A stretch of 64,000 nt of DNA from positions 1 through 64,000 of the forward strand of contig NZ_FNCZ01000013.1 in NCBI RefSeq assembly GCF_900099995.1. The letters are read 5' to 3'. How positions within the stretch are numbered: position 1 is the first letter of the stretch; every line of letters starts with the position of its first letter. The notes under the pieces are model-generated. The model saw nothing but the letters and a program-made list of their open reading frames with translations. It did not search any database and was not told the origin of the DNA. This stretch comes from Winogradskyella thalassocola (GTDB taxonomy: Bacteria; Bacteroidota; Bacteroidia; Flavobacteriales; Flavobacteriaceae). Both the position numbers and the translations under genes were made by a program. Below are positions 27,804-35,057 of this stretch, piece after piece.

Positions 27804-28391
27804 TTAATAAAAAATGGACAACAACACAAAAAGCACAGCTACCATGCTTTTTCTTAGAGCTTTAATCGCTCTATAAATAATAGTTCTAGAGGTCTGAATT
27901 GAGACATTCATAATTTCAGCAATCTCCTCGTACTCTCGTTCTTCTGTAAATCTTAAAAATAAACCGCGTCGTTGTTTTTTGCTTAATGAATTTATAGCTT
28001 TAGTTAACACATAAGTGCGTTCTGTATGGAACTCAGTTGAAATGATTTCGTCTTCAATAGAGTTTGAAAACGCATTAGCATGAACATCTTCGCTTAAAAC
28101 ATAAGTTTGAGTAGAGCGTGTTTTTTTCGTTGTATTTAAAATTTGATTTTTTAGAGACCGAAACAAATAATACTTAACTTGATTTGTATTTGCTAAACTC
28201 TTTCTGTATTTGTATAGATTCAAAAACACATCATGAATATGATCCATCACTTTAGTTTTATCGGCACAAAACTGCATACCATAACTAAACATTTCATCAA
28301 TATATACATCATACAGTCGCCCTAAAGCCTCAATATTGCCATCTTTGAGCTTTCCCCATAAAACAAGGTCTGTATTTGATTTTGACTTCAA
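27804..28391 (-). CDS. ECF-type RNA polymerase sigma factor (sigma-70 family, FecI-like)
   Basis: A 195-residue sigma factor with region 2 (about 10-80, LGRLYDVYIDEMFSYG and DHIHDVFLNLYKYR) and region 4 (about 125-180, SLSKKQRRGLFLRFTEEREYEEIAEIMNVS and a helix-turn-helix ending IIYRAIKALRKSM; quoted here in separate conserved parts). A hydrophobic C-terminal tail (VAVLFVLLSIFY) is an oddity and may tether it to the membrane. With the FecR protein downstream it forms the regulatory pair of the STN-SusC locus and should activate the locus when substrate is bound. Confidence 0.92.
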   Translation of the reverse strand: MKSKSNTDLVLWGKLKDGNIEALGRLYDVYIDEMFSYGMQFCADKTKVMDHIHDVFLNLYKYRKSLANTNQVKYYLFRSLKNQILNTTKKTRSTQTYVLSEDVHANAFSNSIEDEIISTEFHTERTYVLTKAINSLSKKQRRGLFLRFTEEREYEEIAEIMNVSIQTSRTIIYRAIKALRKSMVAVLFVLLSIFY

Positions 28392-28434
28392 GGTTATTGT
28401 GTAAACTACTTTAAGTTAGAATTATGTATTTCCT

Positions 28435-28465
28435 CAAAAATATCAAGTCTTTGTTAAAAAGCAAG
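28435..28465 (-). promoter_or_regulatory. Candidate promoter of the ECF sigma gene
   Basis: Read on the - strand: CTTG, 19 bases, TATTTTTG. The -7 box is a perfect TAnnTTTG, the -33 box has one mismatch and the spacing is ideal. The leader to the start codon at 28391 would be about 35 bases. The intergenic region 28392-28761 is AT-rich and carries this promoter and the divergent one at 28699-28727; nothing else was seen in it. Confidence 0.5.
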
Positions 28466-28698
28466 ATTTTTATAAAATATTGTAAAGCCAATATATACTT
28501 ATTAAAAAACAAATTGATATGATCAACCATTAAAACGATATTGTTTTAAAATGAACACTATTCAACGAAACAATTTCAATATGTAAATTAGAGACTTATA
28601 AAAGTAATTAAAATTAAAAAAACTATAAAAAAAAATCCATTTGCACTACTACAAACGTATATAGCAATGATGTACGGATAATAAATCAATAAAAGATA

Positions 28699-28727
28699 TT
28701 GATAATTCAGTTAAATTACTATTTTCG
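28699..28727 (+). promoter_or_regulatory. Candidate promoter of the LEA-like lipoprotein gene
   Basis: TTG (28699-28701), 18 bases, then TATTTTCG (28720-28727), one mismatch from TAnnTTTG. The start codon is 34 bases downstream. Confidence 0.4.
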
Positions 28728-28761
28728 TATATTAACATAAATTAACACTAAAACCAATAAA

Positions 28762-29175
28762 ATGAAAAAAGTTGTATTAAGTTTAGCACTAGTTGCTGTA
28801 TTAGGATTATCATTTACATCTTGTAGAGAAACAGCAGACAAAGCTGGAGATGCAGTAGAAAACGCTGCTGATGCTACAGGAGAAGCATTAGAAGATGCTG
28901 GTGATGCAATAGAAGATACTGTGGATGACGCTGGTGACGCAATAGAAGATACTATTGATGATGCAGGTGATGCAATGGATGATGCTAAAGATGCTGCAGG
29001 TGATGCTGTTGATAACGCTAAAGAAGGAGCTAACAACATGGCAAATGATGTAAAAGATGCTGCTAACGATGCCGTTGATGGAGCAAAAAAAGCAGGTAGT
29101 GACGCAGTAGATTCAGCTAAAAAAGCTGGTAACGATGCTGTAAATAAAGCTGCAGACAAAGTTAAAGGTATGTAA
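28762..29175 (+). CDS. Lipoprotein made of 11-residue LEA-like repeats
   Basis: A 137-residue protein with a lipoprotein signal (MKKVVLSLALVAVLGLSFTS then Cys21). From residue 22 to 131 the mature part divides exactly into ten 11-residue units of the form xxAGDAvxxxk, rich in Ala, Asp and Lys, with no Pro, Trp or aromatic residue in the repeat. The first half is acidic and the second half basic, so the helix is charge-polarised. Undecapeptide repeats of this composition are typical of group 3 LEA proteins and related stress proteins, and of YtxH-like envelope proteins. A role in envelope stress or desiccation protection is inferred. It has its own promoter and terminator and stands between the two Sus-like loci. 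Confidence 0.75.
   Translation: MKKVVLSLALVAVLGLSFTSCRETADKAGDAVENAADATGEALEDAGDAIEDTVDDAGDAIEDTIDDAGDAMDDAKDAAGDAVDNAKEGANNMANDVKDAANDAVDGAKKAGSDAVDSAKKAGNDAVNKAADKVKGM
28825..29154 (+). repeat. Ten tandem 33-base coding repeats
   Basis: These encode the 11-residue units of the lipoprotein. The copies at about 28891-28989 are closest (GATGACGCTGGTGACGC and GATGATGCAGGTGATGC variants), showing recent unit duplication; the outer copies have diverged. Copy number may vary among strains. Confidence 0.75.
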
Positions 29176-29200
29176 TACCCTACTTCTTAGAAATAAAATG

Positions 29201-29227
29201 AGCTTGATTTATATCAAGCTTTTTTTA
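29201..29227. terminator. Rho-independent terminator after the LEA-like gene
   Basis: The 8-bp stem AGCTTGAT/ATCAAGCT with a TTAT loop is followed by T7 on the + strand. It lies between two convergent genes (the lipoprotein and the LacI-type regulator). Confidence 0.8.
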
Positions 29228-29237
29228 TGCCCAATTT

Positions 29238-30251
29238 TTAAAATGAAGTTTGAGAAGACTCACTTATCTTCAACTCGCTAGGCACTACAATAGTTTGCAT
29301 TTTTAACGTTTCGTCCTTAATATTATCGATCAATAACTTGGTAGACATCTCTCCTATTTTATGCGCTTTTTGATGAATAATTGAGATTTTTGGACTCGAT
29401 AATAATTGTGTATGCTCGTAACCAAAACCAACAACTGATAAATCTTTAGGGATTTCTTTACCCAACTTTTTAGCCATATTAATCGCTACAATTCCTGTAA
29501 CATGGTCTATAGATAAAATAGCGTCAATAGAATTATTACCCTTTAAGTAAGTATATATTTTCTTTTCTACATCGAGATCAACGGCATTATCTAATTTTAA
29601 AATATTGGGTTTTAATTTATGATCTTCTAATGCTTTCGTATAGCCACTTATTCTAAGTTGACCAACACTTAGTTCTTCAATATTACTTACTAATAAAATG
29701 TTTTTACGTTTCTCTTTTACTATTAAATGCTCAGTTGCTTCATAAACACATTGAAAGTCGTCTACAATAACTTTATTACATTCAATATCATCGACCACTC
29801 TATCAAACATTAAAACGGGTAGTTTACTTTTAATAGCAGATTTTATATGGTCCGTTTGCTCTTTTACTTGACTCTCTCTCGCTACGGCAATTATAAATCC
29901 ATCAACACTTCCATTAGCCAATAGATCTAAGCTCCGCTTTTCTTTATGCAACGTTTCATTAGATAAACAGACAATAATATCGTAATCATTGTTAGTAGCT
30001 GTTTTTTCAATACCGTGCAAAACTTCTGCAAAAAATGGATTGGTCACTGTTGGTAAAATCACACCAATAATTTTAGTTTTATTAGTTTTTAGTTGCTGTG
30101 CTATTCTATTGGGTTTATAATTTAGTTTAGTAGCCAACTCCTTAACCCTTATCCTTGTGTTTTCACTAATTTCATGACTATCATTTAAAGCTTTTGAAAC
30201 TGTTGAAACTGAAATATTTAAAAGTGCAGCTAATTCTTTGAGTGTCGTCAT
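29238..30251 (-). CDS. LacI/GalR-family transcriptional regulator
   Basis: A 337-residue regulator. The N-terminal helix-turn-helix (TTLKELAALLNISVSTVSKA) and hinge helix (NYKPNRIAQQLKTNKT) are canonical. Residues 60-337 form a periplasmic-binding-protein-like sugar-sensing domain (IIGVILPTVTNPFFAEVLHGIE, here split: IIGVILPTVTNPFF then AEVLHGIEKTA). It lies at the downstream edge of the laminarin locus, next to a secreted glucan-binding candidate, and probably responds to a glucose or beta-glucan intermediate in the cytoplasm. A partly palindromic AGCGCT site 35 bases upstream of its start may be its own operator. Confidence 0.92.
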   Translation of the reverse strand: MTTLKELAALLNISVSTVSKALNDSHEISENTRIRVKELATKLNYKPNRIAQQLKTNKTKIIGVILPTVTNPFFAEVLHGIEKTATNNDYDIIVCLSNETLHKEKRSLDLLANGSVDGFIIAVARESQVKEQTDHIKSAIKSKLPVLMFDRVVDDIECNKVIVDDFQCVYEATEHLIVKEKRKNILLVSNIEELSVGQLRISGYTKALEDHKLKPNILKLDNAVDLDVEKKIYTYLKGNNSIDAILSIDHVTGIVAINMAKKLGKEIPKDLSVVGFGYEHTQLLSSPKISIIHQKAHKIGEMSTKLLIDNIKDETLKMQTIVVPSELKISESSQTSF

Positions 30252-30284
30252 TTTAATTTATTTATTCTAAAGTGCAAGATACGA

Positions 30285-30296
30285 TAGCGCTTTCAC
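30285..30296. promoter_or_regulatory. Possible LacI-type operator upstream of the LacI gene
   Basis: ATAGCGCTTTCA (the reverse strand reads TGAAAGCGCTAT) has the central CG and imperfect dyad common to LacI/GalR operators. I found no clear second copy in front of the laminarin genes, so autoregulation is the only role that context supports. Confidence 0.3.
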
Positions 30297-30445
30297 ATGC
30301 CAATTATTGTTGTTATTAATTACAAGCGTTGTATTACTATTTATGAACAGTTAATATAAGCTAACTATAGCACATTTTCTAACCTCAGTGATTTAATAAT
30401 GATTGCAACACTAAATTAAAACATCATGAAGTTAATTCATAAAAA

Positions 30446-30474
30446 AAGCGTGTTTAAATATTATAAACACGCTT
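30446..30474 (-). terminator. Terminator of the T9SS-secreted binding protein gene
   Basis: The 11-bp stem AAGCGTGTTTA/TAAACACGCTT with a 7-base loop; read on the - strand it is followed by T7. It lies 31 bases past the stop codon at 30506. The rest of 30252-30445 is the LacI promoter region. Confidence 0.85.
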
Positions 30475-30505
30475 ATTCATTAAGATTGATTTATTGCTAT
30501 TAATC

Positions 30506-32095
30506 TTATTCTTTAATAAGCTTCACACTTTTAGAACCATTAAGACCTTCAACTCTTGCAAAGTAAACACCAGATTTTAATGAAGATGAATCAATTGTTG
30601 CTGCAGTTGCATTAGGTTTTAACACGCTAACTTGTTTGCCTAAAATATCATATACAGTAATTGAACTTATAGTAGTATTACCTTCTATATTCCAGTTGTT
30701 ACGAGTTGGGTTAGGGAAAACCTTAAAAGTAGTTGCTTCAAAATCAGCTGTACCCAATGTACAATCATCACCTACTTCGTAAGTGAAATACTTAGTTACT
30801 GACTGACCACCAGCATATGCAAATTTACATGCGTAAGTTACTTCTTCACCAACAGTAAAATCACTTAACGTTGTTGAAAACGTTTTATCTCCAAGACTAG
30901 TCATAGGAAATTCAGCAAAAGGAGCTTGTCTCCATAAGTAAGCAACTACACCTGCTTTATTATCAAGCATCTGGAATGTAAATTCGACATCAGTACCTGT
31001 AGTAACAAAAGAATAGTTATAACCTTCCGTAAATTCACCTTGTAATGCCTCATCTGTCTGACCTGCACAATCTGTGTTAACAATTGGTTCTGGGTCTGGC
31101 TCATCTGCATCTGCACCAGGTGCTAAAATATCATCGAATAAATAAGTTCCTACAACAGCAGCAGAATTTCCTAAACCTGAATCTACGAAAAGTACTAACT
31201 TACCATATGAAGATAATCCTGAACCGAAATTTAATTCAATATCATGCCAATCCGTTCCTGTTGTAGAAAACTCTAATTGTACATCACCACCAGAAGTTGG
31301 TTCCTCAAGTTTAAAAAGGTGATCATTTACTTCTCCAGGAGCTGCTGTAGTTGATCTTACTCTAAATCTCATTGTATTATTAGCATCATCAGAAAGATCA
31401 ATAGGAGTAGCGAAAGTTGCTTGAGCATTATCCCAATCTCCACCAGAACCAATAACCTGTAATACATTATTCGTAGCATCATCCGGATCTACAACTATAC
31501 TTACTGTAGTATCACCACCAATCATCAAATCATTAAAATCATCACTAAAATTTACTGGTAAATTAAATTCTGGAAGTATAGTTGTATGAGATGCACCTGC
31601 GATGTCATCAATTAAATACGTTCCTACTGCTGTATTACCAGAACCAAAATCAGTAAAAATTACCATCTTACCAAAACTTCCAAGGCCAGCAGGAAAATCT
31701 AATGAAATATTTTTCCACTGATCATCTTCTGTTGTAAATACTAATTCAGTATTAGGACCAGTTCCATTTTCAAACTTCAATGCATGTGTATGCACCCCAT
31801 CATTAGCTATATTCTTAATTCTGAATGTAATCGTGTTGTTACTGTCATCAGATAAATCTAGGTTATTAGTAAAAAGAACTTGAATATTATCCCAATCGTT
31901 ACCACTTCCCGTTACTGAAAGCACATCATTAGTTCCATCGTCAGGGTCAAGAGCGTTTGTAACAATAACCTCTGGGACATCACCTATAATTCCATGTAGA
32001 GTTGGAACACCACCATCGGTGAAGGTAAACGGTAATTCTTGAGCGTATCCTAAGGAAACGGTCAATAAAATAAACAAAAAAGTAATTTTTTTCAT
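30506..32095 (-). CDS. T9SS-secreted protein with tandem CBM-like domains, probable glucan binder
   Basis: A 529-residue protein without a catalytic motif. A signal peptide (to about residue 19) is followed by two related beta-sandwich domains (about 20-170 and 178-330), sharing GSGNDWDN/GSGGDWDN, DLSDD.NNT and GTYL.DDI. A third Cys-bounded domain (about 343-448, with FTFQMLDNKAGVVAYLW and KFAYAGGQSVTKYFTY) and a T9SS sorting domain (455-529, VFPNPTRNNWN, LKSGVYFARVEG) follow. The DDI ending and repeated W-containing strands resemble family 4/16/22-like carbohydrate-binding folds. Its position between the LacI gene and the laminarin enzymes suggests it binds laminarin outside the cell. It has its own terminator and may be a separate transcript. 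Confidence 0.72.
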   Translation of the reverse strand: MKKITFLFILLTVSLGYAQELPFTFTDGGVPTLHGIIGDVPEVIVTNALDPDDGTNDVLSVTGSGNDWDNIQVLFTNNLDLSDDSNNTITFRIKNIANDGVHTHALKFENGTGPNTELVFTTEDDQWKNISLDFPAGLGSFGKMVIFTDFGSGNTAVGTYLIDDIAGASHTTILPEFNLPVNFSDDFNDLMIGGDTTVSIVVDPDDATNNVLQVIGSGGDWDNAQATFATPIDLSDDANNTMRFRVRSTTAAPGEVNDHLFKLEEPTSGGDVQLEFSTTGTDWHDIELNFGSGLSSYGKLVLFVDSGLGNSAAVVGTYLFDDILAPGADADEPDPEPIVNTDCAGQTDEALQGEFTEGYNYSFVTTGTDVEFTFQMLDNKAGVVAYLWRQAPFAEFPMTSLGDKTFSTTLSDFTVGEEVTYACKFAYAGGQSVTKYFTYEVGDDCTLGTADFEATTFKVFPNPTRNNWNIEGNTTISSITVYDILGKQVSVLKPNATAATIDSSSLKSGVYFARVEGLNGSKSVKLIKE

Positions 32096-32448
32096 AATAG
32101 ATTATATTAGTTAATTAATTAGTTTAGACAATATTTAATAGTCCTTATATCCTTTTTCTAAGAAGAAATTAAAACACTCAAATATTGATAGTTTCAAATC
32201 TAAAGTGATTTATTAGGGATTCCTAAATAATCCACAGTACAAAAAGCATACATCGCAATAAAAATCCATTTCTATTGTGAGTACGGCAATTATCTTAAGG
32301 TTTTAAAGGCTTTTTCTAAAGCCTTTAACAATCGCTCTTTTATTCGAAAACCAAGGTTTGTATGGGTAATGTAGTGGCGTTAAAAACGCTTGTTGTGTCT
32401 ATCTTAATCAGTATTAAGCATATTGCTCTAAATCTATATAGAGTAGGG

Positions 32449-32622
32449 TCACAAAAATGGATTAAATTCTGATTTAAAAACCTCAATACCCTCAGGTTCA
32501 TCATTATCGAGAATCCATTTGTATTTTAGTAAAAGGCGATTTGAATTATTAAAAATCATTCCTGTCCTTTTTACCCGCATTAAATCAAAACCACCTAGAA
32601 ATAGTCCTAACATAAGTCTCAT
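32449..32622 (-). CDS. Small 57-residue ORF, possible gene remnant
   Basis: ATG at 32622, TGA at 32449. The predicted peptide (MRLMLGLFLGGFDLMRVKRT..., ending FKSEFNPFL) has protein-like composition, with a WILDNDEPEG segment in the middle, but no recognised family. The 640-base gap 32096-32732 contains only this ORF and the terminator at 32647-32681. It may be a true small protein or the decayed end of a lost gene of the locus. The stretch 32096-32448 has one -7-like box (TAGATTTG on the - strand, 32195-32202) that could serve the gene at 30506-32095. Confidence 0.3.
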   Translation of the reverse strand: MRLMLGLFLGGFDLMRVKRTGMIFNNSNRLLLKYKWILDNDEPEGIEVFKSEFNPFL

Positions 32623-32646
32623 TTTTATGCTATGGGTTTATAATTA

Positions 32647-32681
32647 ATAAAGCCATATTGAGAACTACAATATGGCTTTAT
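32647..32681. terminator. Hairpin terminator of the laminarin enzyme operon
   Basis: A perfect 14-bp stem (ATAAAGCCATATTG/CAATATGGCTTTAT) with a 7-base loop, 52 bases past the end of the cytoplasmic GH17 gene. The T run is weak, but the stem is by far the strongest in the gap. Confidence 0.65.
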
Positions 32682-32732
32682 CAGCTATTAATTATTATTT
32701 ATACCTCAAATCTCGAAGCATCATTTTTTCGG

Positions 32733-33617
32733 CTAATATTTTAGCTGTTCATTTTTATCCCAAATCCCCCAGAACGATCCTACGTCTCCTTCTGCACCGA
32801 CTTTCCATGATTCATCAAAAGAAGAAAAGTAGAACATCTCAATATCTTCTTCTTTAGACCATTGTTGTGAATTGATAAAATACTTAATTGCATTTTCTTC
32901 AGATGGAAAAGCTCCCTCTAAATTGGTTCCTTCGTTTGGCCAACCTGTTTCTGTAATTATCACTTTTTTTCCATTTGCGGCCTTTAACGCTCTATTGTAC
33001 ATGTCTTTCATGTATAATAAGGAATAGTCTTGGTCGCAACCTTCCCAAAACGGATAACAATTCGACAAAATAACATCGCAAGCTTCTGTAATGTTAGGAC
33101 GATCTACAAACTCGTAGTAAGCGTCTACATAACCAACGGGTACGCTTTTAACAGATTTCTTTACGTTATAAATATGTTCTAATAAATCATCTTCGGTTAA
33201 ATCTCCACGATACATCACCTCATTACCAACAGCTGCAATATCAACATAACCTTGATTTGCCAATTCTATAAGTCCGGAAATTTCCTTTTCATTAATATCT
33301 TTATCCGCACCTAACCATGCCCCTACAAGTGTTTTAAGCCCGTATTCTTTAGCGATTTTAGGTATTAACTCATTACCTTCAGTACACGAAAATGAACGAA
33401 TCCACTTGGTATAAGGCTTTATAATTTCAATACGTCTTCTAATTTGAGATTCAGATAATTGATCACCTGGTTCTTGCCCATCCATATAAGGACTAAAACA
33501 AAGACCATGTGTACCTTTAGATAAAATATCTCTATATAAAATTCTTAGTCCTTCAATATCTTTATCTGCATAGTCAATAGATGCCAATGCTAAAAATTTC
33601 TCTCCTCTTAAAGACAT
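32733..33617 (-). CDS. Cytoplasmic GH17 family beta-1,3-glucan hydrolase-like enzyme
   Basis: A 294-residue TIM-barrel protein of clan GH-A, family GH17-like. The acid/base is Glu133 in AAVGNEVMYRG and the nucleophile is Glu223 in ITETGWPNEG. ITETGWP is the classical GH17 signature. There is no signal peptide or lipobox (MSLRGEKFLALASIDYAD), so it should act in the cytoplasm, unlike the lipoprotein GH17 at 37764-39056. It lies 21 bases downstream of the MFS transporter and may process short beta-1,3-glucans brought in by it, either by hydrolysis or by transglycosylation. Confidence 0.85.
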   Translation of the reverse strand: MSLRGEKFLALASIDYADKDIEGLRILYRDILSKGTHGLCFSPYMDGQEPGDQLSESQIRRRIEIIKPYTKWIRSFSCTEGNELIPKIAKEYGLKTLVGAWLGADKDINEKEISGLIELANQGYVDIAAVGNEVMYRGDLTEDDLLEHIYNVKKSVKSVPVGYVDAYYEFVDRPNITEACDVILSNCYPFWEGCDQDYSLLYMKDMYNRALKAANGKKVIITETGWPNEGTNLEGAFPSEENAIKYFINSQQWSKEEDIEMFYFSSFDESWKVGAEGDVGSFWGIWDKNEQLKY

Positions 33618-33638
33618 ACTCTAATATTAATTACTTTA

Positions 33639-35051
33639 TTATATTTTAGTTTTACGTTGATCTAATTCTGCTCTAATTTCATTAGATCGTTCTTCTGTAA
33701 GATCATAATCACGCATAATGTACATCGCTAAAAGTGTACCGACTATTGGTAAACCTGAAAAGAATAATCGTAACCCTGTAATTGCACCTTCTGGCTGTAC
33801 TTCGAGTACAGAATCGAATCCAATGACAGTTAAAATTGTACCACTTAATCCACCTGCAATTCCGAAACCAAATTTTACCATCCACCAGTATATTGCCCCG
33901 AAAACACCTTCCCTACGTTTCCCGGTTTTTAGTTCATCTAAATCAATAACATCTGCTGTCATAGACATCATAAGGGTAAATAAACCACCTATTCCGAAAG
34001 AGAAAAATGGCAATGCAAATAAAAACATATAAGGTTTACCTGGAATAAACAGAAACCAAAGCATAATATATCCTAATACGGAAATACCTTGTGAGACCAT
34101 AAATGCTTTTTTCTTTCCTAAAACTTTTGACATTTTAGCGACTATTGGAATCACTAAAAACGTGGTTACCAAAGCACCAATACTTCCGAATAATGTAGGC
34201 CAAATACCTGCAGCAGCAGCATCCCCATTAAAAAGGTAATACACAATAATAAAAAATGTAAAACTCGCTACGGTATTAAAAGCGTTGAATACAAAAAATG
34301 TAGCAAAACAAAGTTTTTTAAAAGGTACTGATTTGAAAGCTTCAACAAAATTACCTCCTATTTCCTTTAAGCTACCACCAATATTTTTAAGTGTCAGCGG
34401 AGAATAATCTTCATTAACTGTTGATCTACTTTTAATAAAAACGGCTGGAACCATCGCACAAATTGCAAATATAATTCCGACCCAAATAGCTAATTCTCTT
34501 ACAGCAACATCTGCTGATGGATACCATTCCGGATCATACATAATCACCCAAAACCATGGTGCTATCACCCAAGCCCATTGCCCTATCCATTGTGAAACAG
34601 CCATGATACTCGTACGTTCATGAAAATCATCACTCATTTCATAACCCATAGCTACGTAAGGCACACTGAAAATGGTTAAACCCAAATAAAATACAAACGA
34701 CGTTAGTAAAAAATACCAAAAGTTATAATCGAGTGAATTCTCTCTAAATAATTGCCACATAATGATAAAGGCAATCCCCATAATTACAGCTCCTATAAAA
34801 ACATATTGTCTTCGTCTTCCCCAGCGTGATTTGGTATTATCTGAAATATACCCCATAATAGGGTCCGTAATGGCATCAAATATTCTTGGAGCTAATGATA
34901 CTACTCCCCACATCCAACCTGGAAAACCTAAATCTTTTACTAAAACCACAATGAATATACCAATAACAGCCGGAAACATCTGATTCGCAAGCATACCTAA
35001 TCCAAAAGCAATTTTCTGGCCTAATGGAACTTTATTGGCTGTGGTAGACAT
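33639..35051 (-). CDS. GPH-type MFS sugar:cation symporter
   Basis: A 470-residue inner-membrane transporter with about 12 hydrophobic helices, of the glycoside-pentoside-hexuronide family (MFS_2). The loop 2-3 motif FDAITDPIMGYISDNTKSRW followed by GRRR is diagnostic, and the mid-protein repeat DVIDLDELKTGKRREG matches the equivalent cytoplasmic loop after helix 8. Its neighbours are GH30 (6 bases upstream) and cytoplasmic GH17, so it probably carries glucose, gentiobiose or laminari-oligosaccharides from periplasm to cytoplasm. Confidence 0.9.
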   Translation of the reverse strand: MSTTANKVPLGQKIAFGLGMLANQMFPAVIGIFIVVLVKDLGFPGWMWGVVSLAPRIFDAITDPIMGYISDNTKSRWGRRRQYVFIGAVIMGIAFIIMWQLFRENSLDYNFWYFLLTSFVFYLGLTIFSVPYVAMGYEMSDDFHERTSIMAVSQWIGQWAWVIAPWFWVIMYDPEWYPSADVAVRELAIWVGIIFAICAMVPAVFIKSRSTVNEDYSPLTLKNIGGSLKEIGGNFVEAFKSVPFKKLCFATFFVFNAFNTVASFTFFIIVYYLFNGDAAAAGIWPTLFGSIGALVTTFLVIPIVAKMSKVLGKKKAFMVSQGISVLGYIMLWFLFIPGKPYMFLFALPFFSFGIGGLFTLMMSMTADVIDLDELKTGKRREGVFGAIYWWMVKFGFGIAGGLSGTILTVIGFDSVLEVQPEGAITGLRLFFSGLPIVGTLLAMYIMRDYDLTEERSNEIRAELDQRKTKI

Positions 35052-35057
35052 AATTAT

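Noticed and set aside
15832..28391. Interpretation of the S51 locus as a glycan utilisation locus
   Set aside because: No glycoside hydrolase, lyase, esterase or sulfatase is encoded between the sigma factor gene and the AlkB-like gene.
28719..29159. Long Ala/Ser-rich ORF on the - strand opposite the LEA-like lipoprotein
   Set aside because: It is the mirror of the 33-base repeats; low complexity, no start context, and the + strand frame has a proper lipoprotein signal, promoter and terminator.
32672..32857. 61-residue + strand ORF starting in the terminator hairpin
   Set aside because: It begins inside the stem at 32647-32681 and runs antisense through the GH17 C-terminus; not credible.
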